The position numbers and the translations under genes were made by a program. Shown piece after piece: positions 33,572 through 44,053 of a stretch of DNA of 64,000 nt (position 1 is the first letter of the stretch; the number at the start of each line of letters is the position of its first letter). The notes under the pieces were generated by a model. The model did no database searches, was not told where the DNA came from, and saw only the letters and a program-made list of their open reading frames with translations. This DNA is from Rachicladosporium sp. CCFEE 5018 (lineage: Eukaryota; Ascomycota; Dothideomycetes; Cladosporiales; Cladosporiaceae). The stretch is taken from positions 1,176,321 through 1,240,320 of the forward strand of contig KZ111145.1 of assembly GCA_002077045.2 (NCBI GenBank), read 5' to 3'.

Positions 33572-35020
33572 ATGGATCCGCTCTACGAGATTCTCGCGCC
33601 ATATTTCGAGCCCGACGCGTCCACGTCCACCCGCCCTGTTCCCAACAATGCTTCGGCTACAAACTACCTCTCCAGGCTCAGTACACTTTCGCTCTCGGAT
33701 CTCACCACGACTGAGCCAGCTTCACTGCTCCATGCCGCGCAGTCCCATGTTCGGAACCTCCAGGCGCTCTCCAAGCGCTCCCACAAAGCTGTGATCAGCT
33801 CTGCAGGGCATCTCGAGAAATTGCGGGATCTAATCCCTGCCTTCGGCACTGGAGCAGACGGCCTGCAGCACGACTTACCAGCCCTCGAGACTGCAGCATC
33901 AGAATTCGCTCAGAAGTATGACCGGAGCAATGACAATGAAGTGCTTGACAGGCGGAAACGTGCAATGCTGCTAGCGAAGAACGTTGATCGGGTGAGTGAC
34001 GTGCTCGAGCTGCCAACCTTGCTATCTTCAGCAGTGGCAGCTGCACAGAATGCTTCAATGACGGCTGGAGCATCAAGTTCGACTACTTCATATGCATCTG
34101 CGCTCGACTTACATGCACACATCAAGCGACTGCACACGTTGTATCCAAGGTCCGAGCTCATCTCAAACGTGGCCAAGCAAGGTGATACGGAGATCCAGAA
34201 CTTGACGAGTATTCTGATGGGCACATTGCAGAGTCCGAGTCTGAAGCTGGCATCTGCTATGAGGACTATTGGCTGGCTTCGCAGAGTTGCACCCGAGCTG
34301 ACGGAGAGCAACGGACACCCAGCATTCGCACCTCTCTCAACGAAGTCATTCGTCGTTTCGACGAAGCAGCAGGGTGACGATGGTGCGCTTGGTACACTGT
34401 TTCTGCTTTGCCGTCTACGGACGCTGCACGTCACCCTGGAAGCGTTGGAGCCACTGCGCGAGCTGGCCGAGCAAGAAACGTCGACATCCTCGGGCAGTCA
34501 GAGTGAACGCTACCTCAAACGCTACGTTGAGATATTCCGCGAGCAGAGCTTCAATATCGTGAGCATGTACAAGAGCATCTTTCCTGGTAGTCTGCCGATG
34601 GCCGAAGCCAGTGACGGAACGGCTGTTGGAAATTACGACATGGCTTCACAACCCTCGCCTTTGGCGTCCTTCACCTTGCACCTAGCTGAAATGCTGATAG
34701 CAGCCTTGCATCAATATATGCCCAGCATCACTGATCGGTCTGCGCGGGAGTCTTTACTCACACAGGTACTCTACTGCGCCGGCAGTCTGGGACGACTGGG
34801 TGCGGATTTTGGAATGTTGCTGGCTATGCTGGAGGAAGAGCTTGCTTTGGCAAGCGAGAGCACTGCGATCGATGGTGAACCTGAGTGGGCAGCGGTGATG
34901 AAGAAGCATCGAATTCAAGCTGGACGACTCGAAGTGCTCGCTCGCGGCGTTGGAACTGGCGTCAGAAAGAGCAGTCTGGACGTACATTCGCCCAGTTCTC
35001 CAGTGTCTGCCGGTGGATGA
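33572..35020 (+). CDS. COG8: Conserved oligomeric Golgi complex subunit 8 (copy 2)
   Basis: A 482-residue single-exon homologue of the gene at 62-1510, with about 92-93% protein identity and no length change. Substitutions are spread over the whole protein, including Cys-to-Tyr at residue 11 and clusters near residues 255-275 and 375-385, while the core AMRTIGWLRRVAPEL and YLKRYVEIFREQSF blocks are kept. The pattern is what is expected of two functional copies under purifying selection rather than one decayed copy. The lobe B COG complex role is the same as for copy 1. Confidence 0.9.
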   Translation: MDPLYEILAPYFEPDASTSTRPVPNNASATNYLSRLSTLSLSDLTTTEPASLLHAAQSHVRNLQALSKRSHKAVISSAGHLEKLRDLIPAFGTGADGLQHDLPALETAASEFAQKYDRSNDNEVLDRRKRAMLLAKNVDRVSDVLELPTLLSSAVAAAQNASMTAGASSSTTSYASALDLHAHIKRLHTLYPRSELISNVAKQGDTEIQNLTSILMGTLQSPSLKLASAMRTIGWLRRVAPELTESNGHPAFAPLSTKSFVVSTKQQGDDGALGTLFLLCRLRTLHVTLEALEPLRELAEQETSTSSGSQSERYLKRYVEIFREQSFNIVSMYKSIFPGSLPMAEASDGTAVGNYDMASQPSPLASFTLHLAEMLIAALHQYMPSITDRSARESLLTQVLYCAGSLGRLGADFGMLLAMLEEELALASESTAIDGEPEWAAVMKKHRIQAGRLEVLARGVGTGVRKSSLDVHSPSSPVSAGG

Positions 35021-36603
35021 TCGAGCCCTCTGATTGTGGCTATCACTTCAGGTCGCGCGGGGGCTGGCACGCAGCTCGTTCGCGAATCATTACGCCAGTG
35101 GCATATGAGGCGGATCACGAGAATCAGAGTACACAGAATACGTCGCTATCGCTGCAAGTCGGAAGTCCCTGATTTACTCGAGTGATGCTGAAAGATGGAA
35201 ATACTAATGTATGCTGCGCTGCGACATTATTGTTCACAGAGCGCCGCCCTCGAGTGACCCGGAGAGAATATCAGATGGACAAACACCTCATGGGGTTTTT
35301 ACGCTTTGAGAGCGTGTAGCCGCATTGCGTATACCCTGCTATCCACACCTAGACATCCCAGTAGGTTTACTTACAGTACCGTGACATTGAGCCACATGGG
35401 ATTGAGTTGCATGCATCGCAAAGAGTGAAGCTTTCCCGACCATGGAATGCCTGAAAACTCGTCGCGGAAGTCCCAATGCGTGCAAACCGCCAGGCTCAGC
35501 GGAGCCGGACTCAATCGTCTCCAACGTGAATGCGAATCCGACTTGCGATCGACGTAGAAAGTGAAGGTCCAGGTGCGGTCTGATCAGCCGTGCGGGACGA
35601 GAAACTCAAAGGTGCTACTTCGGCGCCTACCGCGTGTTGGCTTGGCGGTAGTTCAGAGTGACATCGACATGATATCTATCTGGCATATGCTCTTCGACTT
35701 TCATCAAAGTCGCGCAAGGGATAAAGCGGCACAGTGCGTTCGGTCGGAATATTTCCGGACCACTTCAACTGCTGCCAGTCGGTCTGCGCAGTTCTTGGAG
35801 AGTTGTCAATCATCCCACGAAAGTATTTGTCTTCTGACTACCATGGGACGGGAGAGGTCTCGGTAATAGTACCCGAAGACGATCCCCTGCACACCGTTAC
35901 ATCTGATCGGCTTCCCCGGGCAGACCCTCTTAGAGTCTCCATTCAATGGAGACGACAAGGTTTCTTGGCCGCCATGACATGAACGATGTCACGTCAAGTC
36001 ACTACGCTCTAGACTACTCAGAGCTATTCGCCTGTGTGCACGACAGACTGGTAACAGGCCCGTTGCTCTGCTCGTCTAGCATACCGGCCTGCGTTCTTCT
36101 CCAGCTGCCGGAACTCACACCGCGCATAGACGCTGCTCACCTCATCATCCATCAAACGACGTCCACCATCGGGCTTGGCAGCAATCTATGGCCCCGCATC
36201 CTTGCGCTCCCGTGCGGCTTGCATGCCTGCGATAACGCCTCTGACGCAAGCCACGTAGCCGCGTGCCGAGTGCTTGCATAATTTGCGACAGCACTCCATA
36301 TCGCTATCACGCGCTGTGGATCGACTCCAACTGTAATCGCGTCTCCGCAGGATGCATGGGGCCAAGCTATTCTCCGCACATGCTCGTGACCCCACATGGG
36401 TCCTGGGGTGCATGGGGCACTTGGCGGTTGGAGGTGTGGAGTGCGGCGCGTGGAGTTGGGGTTCTTAAGAATGAGCTCATTCCCTCGGTGCCCAGAGGGC
36501 AGAAGAGTTTTGGCACTCTTGTCGTGTATTTCTTACCACTGTTCATCGGTGCTTAAACGACGTCTTTACACTCTTGTTTCAGACTCACAAGATTTGGCCA
36601 GCC
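35021..36603. other. Spacer between COG8 and sugar porter, copy 2
   Basis: Same length as 1511-3093 and alignable throughout. The left 1.1 kb carries many substitutions; from about 36150 to the porter ATG the match is about 98%. No open frame is shared convincingly by both copies, so I regard it as non-coding and promoter. Confidence 0.7.
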
Positions 36604-39100
36604 ATGTCGGAGAAAGAGCTTAAGAATGGCTCGCCGCCACATATGGCGCACAACGAGAAAGATGGCTCGAACTCGCCGCCATTGAAGGATGAATTCGGTC
36701 CGGACCCAGCGCGACGTGCGTCTGTGGCGATGAATATTGTGGAAAATCCGCTGAGAGTGAGTTCTGACTGTACGAAAGTGTCGTCGTATCAGCGCAACGT
36801 CTAACGTAGCATTTCTCTTGCAGCGCACGTCTCGCGAGCAGACAGTGGTCGATGCTGAGGCTTTCTGCAATGCTAACGAGATGGGCGAACATGCCGCCCT
36901 GTTCGGTCGCGCAGCCCTGGTTGCACGTGACGGATTTCACAACGTACCTGGTCTGACTGAGGATGAAAGAACTGCGTTGGAATACGAGAAGGGACACAAG
37001 TGGCATGGCCCAATGATGCTTTGGTACTCGATTGGCCTCTGTGCCATTGGCGCAGCTACCCAAGGATGGGATCAGACTGGCAGCAACGGCGCCAATTTGT
37101 CCTTTCCAGAGGAGTTCGGGATCGCTGGTGGAGGACGCGATGCCTGGATTGTCGGTCTTGTCAACTCCATAATCTTCTTGACTGCTGGTTTGATGTGTGT
37201 TCAGCGTCCTGAGTGGCTAGTATCAAACGCATTACTGACGAGTAACAGCGGTGCCTGGATCGTCGATCCTATGAACAAGTACCTTGGCCGCAGAGGCGAG
37301 ATCTTTGTCACCGCGGCTTGCCTCACTGCGACGCCTATCGGTTCCGCATTCGCCAGGTCATGGCAGGGACTCTTTGCAGCGCGCTTTGTAATGGGCATTG
37401 GCATTGGTGCCAAGAAGTGAGTGCGACCCCGAGTTCAATGGCTCGTTTCGGCTTGCTTATNNNNNNNNNNNNNNNNNNNNNNNNNNNNNNNNNNNNNNNN
37501 NNNNNNNNNNNNNNNNNNNNNNNNNNNNNNNNNNNNNNNNNNNNNNNNNNNNNNNNNNNNGGATCCGAGGTGCTCTCGTGATGTTCTGGCAACTCTGGGT
37601 CGTCGCCGGTATCTTCCTGGGCTTCTGTGCCAATGTCATCGTCAAAGATACAGGCAGAATTTCTTGGCGGCTTCAGGCGAGTCGCTGTTCCTCATTCGTC
37701 GTTGGGTTATTGGCCTGCTAACAACATGACAGCTCGGAAGCGCTTTCATCCCTTCCTTCATTCTCATGGTAGGTGATGGAGTTCCAAATCACATGACCTG
37801 ACTGACTGACACGATGACAGCTTGGCATCTGGTTCTGCCCTGAGTCACCTCGTTGGCTCATGAAGAACAAACGCAACGCTCAGGGCTTCAAGTCCATGAA
37901 TACACTGCGCGCACACCCCATCATCGGCGCCCGGGACTACTACTATTCGTATGTGCTGTACCAGGAAGAGCTCGCCCTTGTTCGTGGAGACTCGTACTTT
38001 ACCCGGATGAGAGACATTTTCACCGTGCCAAGGATCAGGCGTGCGAACTACGGAGCCTCGACAGTGATGATTGCTCAGCAGATGTGTGGGATCAATAGTA
38101 AGCTTCTGCCGCAGCTGAAACTGGGCATATTGCTGACGACGTCTGCAGTCATTTCATTCTACTCGTCCACGATCTTCAGGAACGTTGGCTACACTGCCAC
38201 CCAAGCTCTCTACGCATCCCTTGGTTACGGAGCTATCCAAGTGGTTTTCACGATCCCAACTTTGTTCCTCATAGATACTCAAGGAAGACGCAAATTGACG
38301 CTGATTGTAAGTGCGAATGAACATCTGACGCGGAAAAAGCTAATCTTGGCCACAGACGTTTCCCTTAATGTGCATCTTCCTTCTTGCTGCTGGCCTCTCG
38401 CTTCTCAAGACAACCGGCAGCCAAGGCGCACAGATTGGCCCTGTGGTCTTGTTCGTCTACCTTTTCACGATCATGTACTCCCTCGGTGAAGGTCCGGTGG
38501 CTTTCCAATATTCTGCGGAAGTTTTCCCGACCATTCAACGTGAGCAGGGAATGTCTTGGGCAATTTTTATCAACAACACGTTCGCGGGTTTGTCGCCCTT
38601 TTCCTTGCATTTCTGACGCTTCGCTGACATTTTTGCAACAGGCATCTTATCTTTGACCTTCCCGTAGGTGAATGAAGGCACATGGCTACTGGGGAGACGC
38701 TGACCATATGTTCAGACGCATGACCGAAGTTATGACACCAACGGGCGCCTGTGAGTGGCTCGTTACTAGAGCAGGTGCTGAGGAGCTTCGTGCTAACCTC
38801 TACTTCAGTCGGCTTTTACGCCGGGCTCAACCTCATTGCGTGGTTTATGATCTTCTGCTTCGTTCGCGAGACGAAGCAGTTGACTCTCGAAGAAATCGAT
38901 CGTAAGCATCTGACGCTTGCTGGTTCGCAAGGAAATGCGCTGACTATCGTTCTATAACAGAGGTGTTCAACATCCCAACGAAGACCTTCCTTGCATACGA
39001 AACGAAGCAATGGCTGCCGTGGTTCATCAAGCGATACGTGTTCTTCAACAAGTCTGCCGAACGTCCGGCGCCTCTATTGGAGAAGGTCCAGGAAGAGTAG
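36604..39100 (+). CDS. MFS sugar/polyol porter, copy 2 (complete except 62 bases in gap)
   Basis: Twelve exons: 36604-36756, 36824-37194, 37249-37416, one lost partly in the gap and ending at 37676, 37733-37768, 37821-38097, 38149-38306, 38356-38587, 38642-38663, 38716-38750, 38809-38901 and 38961-39100. With copy 1 filling the gap the total is 1842 nt or 613 residues, a plausible sugar-porter length. Motifs include NKYLGRRG, PESPRWLM, QQMCGIN (TM7), IDTQGRRKL, YSAEVFPTIQRE and the closing RETKQLTLEEID, the counterpart of PETKG. Exon 9 is a 22-nt microexon and exon 10 only 35 nt. The intron 37677-37732 has a GC donor, as in copy 1. The transported sugar or polyol is unknown. Gene order continues into a convergent Zn2Cys6 regulator. 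Confidence 0.9.
37461..37560. other. Assembly gap 3 (100 N), true size 62 bases by homology
   Basis: The left flank ends GCTTGCTTAT and the right flank starts GGATCCGAGG. In copy 1 the same flanks lie at 3950 and 4013, so only bases 3951-4012 are missing. They cover the end of intron 3 and the start of exon 4. Confidence 0.97.
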
Positions 39101-39760
39101 TGCATCTGCAACGGCAGGCTGGAGGACGTTGCACGACTTCGGTAAGCAAAGACTACGACACGGGCTGGGCAGTATATGAAACACTTTGCGACTCGGGATC
39201 CTGCGATGTGCAGTTAGTGTTGTGGGAGTTTCGTAGATTTAGATACCCGAAGGTCCACTTTTGCAACGCGATTTTATTGATACGATCCTGTATAGCGGTC
39301 CTTGATTCAATAATTCGTCAACGTCCAGTAACCTCCGCTGTCTCGAATGTCTAAAAACGCTGATACTACTGACATGTCCACCAGGAAAGCCATGTTGCGC
39401 TCACAGCTACAGTAGGATGGCATTCACCCAAGGTCATGCCTCTCAGCATGTCCTCATGACAGTGCTGTGCTGGACATTCATCGAGAGAGTGGGAACAGTA
39501 TGTGCTCAGAGCGGAAGCTGCGTTCATTGAGATCTTTGGACATTGGAAGTGTGGAGGTAGGTAGGTCCTTTTGCATTTCCAGGTTCGATGATGATCAGCA
39601 ACCTGTCGCAGCAATCAGCGTCTGAACAAGCGCTAGGGGCAGCAATGTGACAGCCGGAATATTAGGGGCATGGCACATTTTGTCCATGAATTGCAAATCA
39701 TTACGTGCTGACGATGTAGATGAAAAGCCTTGAAGGGTAAAGATGCCGCAATTCGACATG
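39101..39760. other. Intergenic region between convergent genes
   Basis: About 660 bases between the 3' ends of the sugar porter and the Zn2Cys6 gene. It should contain both transcription ends. No gene is recognised. Confidence 0.5.
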
Positions 39761-42052
39761 TCACGTCGTAGCGAACATTGTACTTGCCCACTTAGTCCAC
39801 TCCGAGCCATCTGCAAACAGCTCCGCAAAGTCCAGGTCGCCAGCCTGCGGCCAATCACCCCAGTGTCCGAAGCCCTCGCCCTCTGTCTGCAGGAACTCCT
39901 CAACGCCGGCGAAGTCCTGCTCCTTCTGCCCTGATGCTGCCTCTGTTCCAAGCCCAGGATCCCTCTCCTTCCTCATCGCCTTCTCTGCCACAGTCTTCCT
40001 CCACCCCATCAAGATAGCACATAGCCCTCTAACCTGCTTCGCACCGGCAGCATAGATGCTCCCGCGGGCCAGAGCATCCTTTCGTTGATCTTCGGGATCG
40101 AAGCTTTCCAGTTTCTTCGCGCAGTCCTGGAGTAGCAGTATCTGCACGTCCACATTCGGATGCAGACCTTGCCAACCTTTCATGCGAGTGGCGTTATTCT
40201 CTACGAGTTCGCGGCCGGCTTGCAGCAGTCCGGGAATGAGGAAGGGAAGGGGTGGAGGTTGCCAGGGAACCCCGTTGACGATCAGATTGTCAGCGCAGCA
40301 GACGAAGTCTTGTATGACCCGCTCTGTGCGGATGACGCGCGGATCCCCGTGGCGCTGCAGGAACAGGAACACGGCCGTAGGGTTGTGGATGCTGTCGCCC
40401 TTGACATGATGTAAGATCTCGGAGCTGACTTTCAGGGCATTATCAACTGTCAGTGCGTCCTCTCGCTCGGTGGGTAACTGCGCCGCGTGTAGATTCGACA
40501 TCAAAGCGTAGAACAGGCAGAGTCCTGCTACATTGACGTTCGAGCGGTTCAGCTCAGCAGAGATGAGTTGACGGGCCGCTTGGATCTCGACCGTGGAGTA
40601 GCTGCTGTGTAGTCGATCGAGAAGTTTGAAGGTATGGGCTTGCAGGTCCTGCATATCGCGTTCATGATCGAGTATGACGCTTCCAAGCGCATCGAGGGAA
40701 TGCCAGCCGGCTTGCGACGCTACGGATGCCTTCGTCTGCAGTACAGCCCATCGCAAGTGGCAGTAGAGCGTCACATAGGATGGAGGCATGTGATAGATCT
40801 CCAAAGCAGCTGTAACCACGTCCATGGCGGACGACACTTCGGCTAGAACTACGTTCTGTTCTGCGGCTGGTTTCTTCAGGAAGCCGTCGGCAGCCACGTC
40901 GAACATCAGCCATTTGCACCAGCGCAGCGAGTCAAGCACGAGTTGCTCGAAGCTCGAAGTATCGTCCTCGTTGGTATTTGTGGCCATAGCAAGCGAAAGC
41001 GCAGAGATAGAGTCTCCGAGATTGAGGCGCTTGGCAACTTGCATGGCCAATGTGAAATGCAACCGTCCTCCGAGGGCCGACGGTGCTGTTTTTCGCTGCG
41101 TAACAAACAGTAGAGGCTTGTAGGAGTGTGCGATTTCGAGGATGTCCAGCATGTGTGGGTGGGCAGGTAAATCGAACAAGAGACTGGGTAGCTCCTGTGA
41201 TACGAACCGGCCCAGCTTGACTTTCATCTTGTCTGGCTCATGGTAGACCAGACGCGCCGGGACGTCCAGCGCCGATAAGCAAAGTATGGCGAACAGTACA
41301 AGCGAGACGGTCTTGCTTGGAGCATCTCGTGGTGTCTGCACGAGCTCCGTGTGCAGTTTGGACAGGTATGCAGTGTGTGGGAGATGGTGTCGCTGCCACA
41401 CCAGACTGCAGTTGTCAGTAGACTTGATCGACTTCAAGTTCCGGGGCGGAATTGGCACAGTCGGCGGTGGACTGCGTACTCACCGCATGTCTAACTCCTT
41501 TGCGAGTCTTGCGTCAACGATGGCGAGTGGATCCACCGCTTCCCCCATTTGATCACCATGACCGAAGGCCGCTTGGCCGAAGTCTTTGTCCCTGGCCACT
41601 AGTGAGGCGAAGAGGTGTGCTGGGTCTAGCAATGCCGAGAAGATCTCATGCTTACTCGGCTTTGACTTGATCTGATCTTTTCGACTCCGCTGGTCAATGG
41701 CCTCGACCTCTGTCCGTACATCGAGCAGCACGAACTCTACGACATCATCTCCAGTAGGCTCGACTTCGTCTTGCATTTGGCGTGGCTCATCATGCTCTAT
41801 GCCAGGCTCGGTGCGCGTTCGTTTGGCAGACGGGCGACCAAGAATGGCACGGTCGACGATGCACTCCAGTCCTTGAGCAATGCATCTTGCACAGCTCGAT
41901 TCGTGAGTCTGAGGTTGAGGCGATGGCTCGATGGTCACATGGTCAGGCAGTACACATTTGATCTTCCGCGCGCGACAGTTGAGGCAGAGGAGCTTAGCGT
42001 AGTTGCCACGTGGTTGACGAGGGGTGGTTTGCTGCGTTGCTATAGATTGCAT
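39761..42052 (-). CDS. Zn2Cys6 fungal transcription factor
   Basis: Exons 42052-41484 and 41405-39761, with a 78-nt intron between, give 737 residues. The binuclear zinc cluster is at residues 23-64 with Cys 23, 26, 33, 54, 57 and 64 (C-x2-C-x6-C-x20-C-x2-C-x6-C); the central loop is longer than usual and contains EPSPQPQTHES. Basic residues RARKIKC follow the second Cys as in DNA-contacting members. The C-terminal 500 residues are mostly helical and correspond to the fungal-specific middle homology region (for example ALSLAMATNTNEDD, LRWCKWLMFDVAADG, LYCHLRWAVLQ), ending in an acidic, aromatic tail suited to activation. Its target is unknown; the adjacent convergent sugar porter is one candidate but there is no direct evidence. 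Confidence 0.88.
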
Positions 42053-42537
42053 TGCGGGATTGCACCAGAAGCAATTGATGAAATGAAGTGCGGAAGCGGA
42101 ACTACAGTGTAACTTACCTGCACTTCAGCGTCGTGAAGCTAGAGCTCAGCCCAAGGCCGCAAGCTCGCTTGGCTTGGCACGCTCGCTTGTAGATCGCGCT
42201 GGTGGTCTGATCCTTGCTTTGTATGCGAAATAATCCACTCTATAAGTGCAGCTACGCGCAGATCACTCGGCGGCTGAGACGCCGGACGCACTGTATGTAT
42301 AGATTCGACATTGAATCGCGTAGCAGATCCGCAGTGCTTGAGTCGCTCATGATTCTGATAGACGCCCAAACAGGCTTCATAGCTTTTCCCGTATCGCACT
42401 GCGAAGCCATTTTCCTAGCCTGCTGCTGCGTGTACTTCGGGCCGACCACCTCCGCGAATTCCAGCGGTGCGCTGACAGGCATAGCCGTCGGCACGCGGTG
42501 CTTGTAGTGAGTAGAGCATAGACACATTGTTCGCAGC
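42053..42537. other. Intergenic region, promoter of the Zn2Cys6 gene
   Basis: About 485 bases between the 3' end of the SAM35-like gene and the start of the regulator, both minus strand. No distinct element is recognised. Confidence 0.5.
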
Positions 42538-43566
42538 TCAGAAGTAAACATCCAGTATCCTCTCGCGATGAGCGACCAGGCTGTTCTTCTTCCCCAGCAG
42601 AGCTCCGAGCTTGTTGTCGCCCCACGCCATCCCCTCATCTAGGATCAGATGGGTGTATGCGAACAGTGCCGCATCTAGCATACTCGGGGCTTCGAAGTAC
42701 CACTCTGTTGATCCCAGGAGGCTGTCCAATGCCGCGAAGGCGTCTTCGGCGTCCGAGAAGATGTCTGTTTCTGAGATCGTGCCTGAATATGAGGACTTGG
42801 CGAGTTCCGTCTCGGCCGCCTGTCGCAGATTGTAGGAGATCGAAGCTTGCACCAGCGGATTGGTCGAGCAAGGAGCGACATATAGCTTGTGTACCACCTT
42901 AGCGTTCTCAGGTGAGATGTAGAGCTGATACAGCTACAACACTATCAGCACGTGCGACCAGAGGCAAGCTCGACAATGTCTCGTACCCATGCCTTACGTA
43001 TCGCTGTCTCTGAAAGCGACATGTATGCCTCATACCGCTTGTCCGAAGGCTCCCCCACACTGCGTGTCGCGTACTTGCTCGTCCACTTCTTGATCTTGCT
43101 GCTAGGAATGGCCTGGCGTTGTTCCCCCGGGCTTTGAACCGCGGGCATGAGGAAGGGCAGTATGCCACTGGGCGAGGCATGATTGCTTGATGCTACTGTG
43201 CGAAACTCGACCCCAGCGAATCGAAGGTATGCCTACACAATGATTAGCTATCTGATATAAGTAAGATCAATCTTTCTATTGTCCGGTCCGTACCTGCCAT
43301 CTCAGGCAACCCGGATTGTAGCTAGGTCTCCCTGTTTGGCCTTCTTCAACAGTAGTGAAGACGTGCAAGACGTTGCCATCCTCTCGGGCAGCAGACCTCA
43401 ATGGAAGCTCGTTCTCCTCATATGTGATCAGAGGAAAGCGATCGAACACCCGCTTGACCGGGGCCGGGAGATGGAACCAGCTCTGTTGTGGTAGCGGTCG
43501 CTGTGCTGGCGCAGCAGCGTCATCCTGGATCATCGATGCTGTAGGACTTGAGGCATTGCTGGACAT
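42538..43566 (-). CDS. Metaxin/SAM35-like mitochondrial outer-membrane protein
   Basis: Three exons (43566-43294, 43232-42987, 42933-42538) with 61- and 53-nt introns give 304 residues. The sequence fits fungal members of the metaxin group. It has RVFDRFPLITYEENELP, a thioredoxin-like strand HVFTTVEEG, then NPGCLRWQAYLRFAGVEF and NHASPSGILPFLMPA, and a GST-C-like helical half with AALDSLLGSTEWYF, DAALFAYTHLILDEG and the closing LVAHRERILDVYF. Metaxins and Sam35/Tom38 are subunits of the SAM complex that inserts beta-barrel proteins into the outer membrane. Catalytic GST residues are not expected. SAM37 is an alternative assignment. The gene is divergent from the NRPS-like gene. Confidence 0.78.
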
Positions 43567-44053
43567 GACCGTGCATGACTAATGGTCTGATGTTCATGTG
43601 GAAGGGAGGGGGTGTATCGCCGGAGGTGATCTGTGGATGCGGCGAACGGGTGTTTTGGGTTAGGCTGTAGATGCCTCGGCGTCTTGGTAATGCTTCTCTC
43701 CTACGACCATCACCACCAATCACCGCAAGATCACAGTTCACCGTTCATGCTGCCGAAGTGCCAATGGCGACCAACAGAGACGTCGGCATTTGATCGAGTG
43801 GTGTACTCGCGTGTAGTATCGCAGACGGTCGGGATCTAACGCCGTGAGCTCGCCCTAATGATCACCGAGGTGCAGTAAGAGACCGACAGCGGCGAAGCAG
43901 TATAATGACAAGAAGATACATGTAATTGAAGGCGCCCTGGTGTAAGTGCCACGATGTTTTCCTGCTTTCCATTTCCGTCTACGCGCCAGCATCTCCTTTG
44001 ACTTGACTATTCCAAACCTCCCTAAATCAGATGCGATTCCGAGCACCGCGAAT
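43567..44053. promoter_or_regulatory. Divergent promoter region SAM35-like / NRPS-like
   Basis: 487 bases separate the two start codons and must hold both promoters. A minus-strand frame at 43855-44151 with two hydrophobic runs overlaps the Thr-rich start of the NRPS-like gene and is most likely its antisense shadow. Confidence 0.5.

Larger units (their letters stand above)
33511..38017. repeat. Duplicated block A, copy 2
   Basis: Matches 1-4469 in order and orientation. It includes COG8 copy 2, the 1583-base spacer and the 5' half of sugar porter copy 2, with an assembly gap at 37461-37560. Copy 1 supplies the 62 bases that are missing in this gap. Confidence 0.95.
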
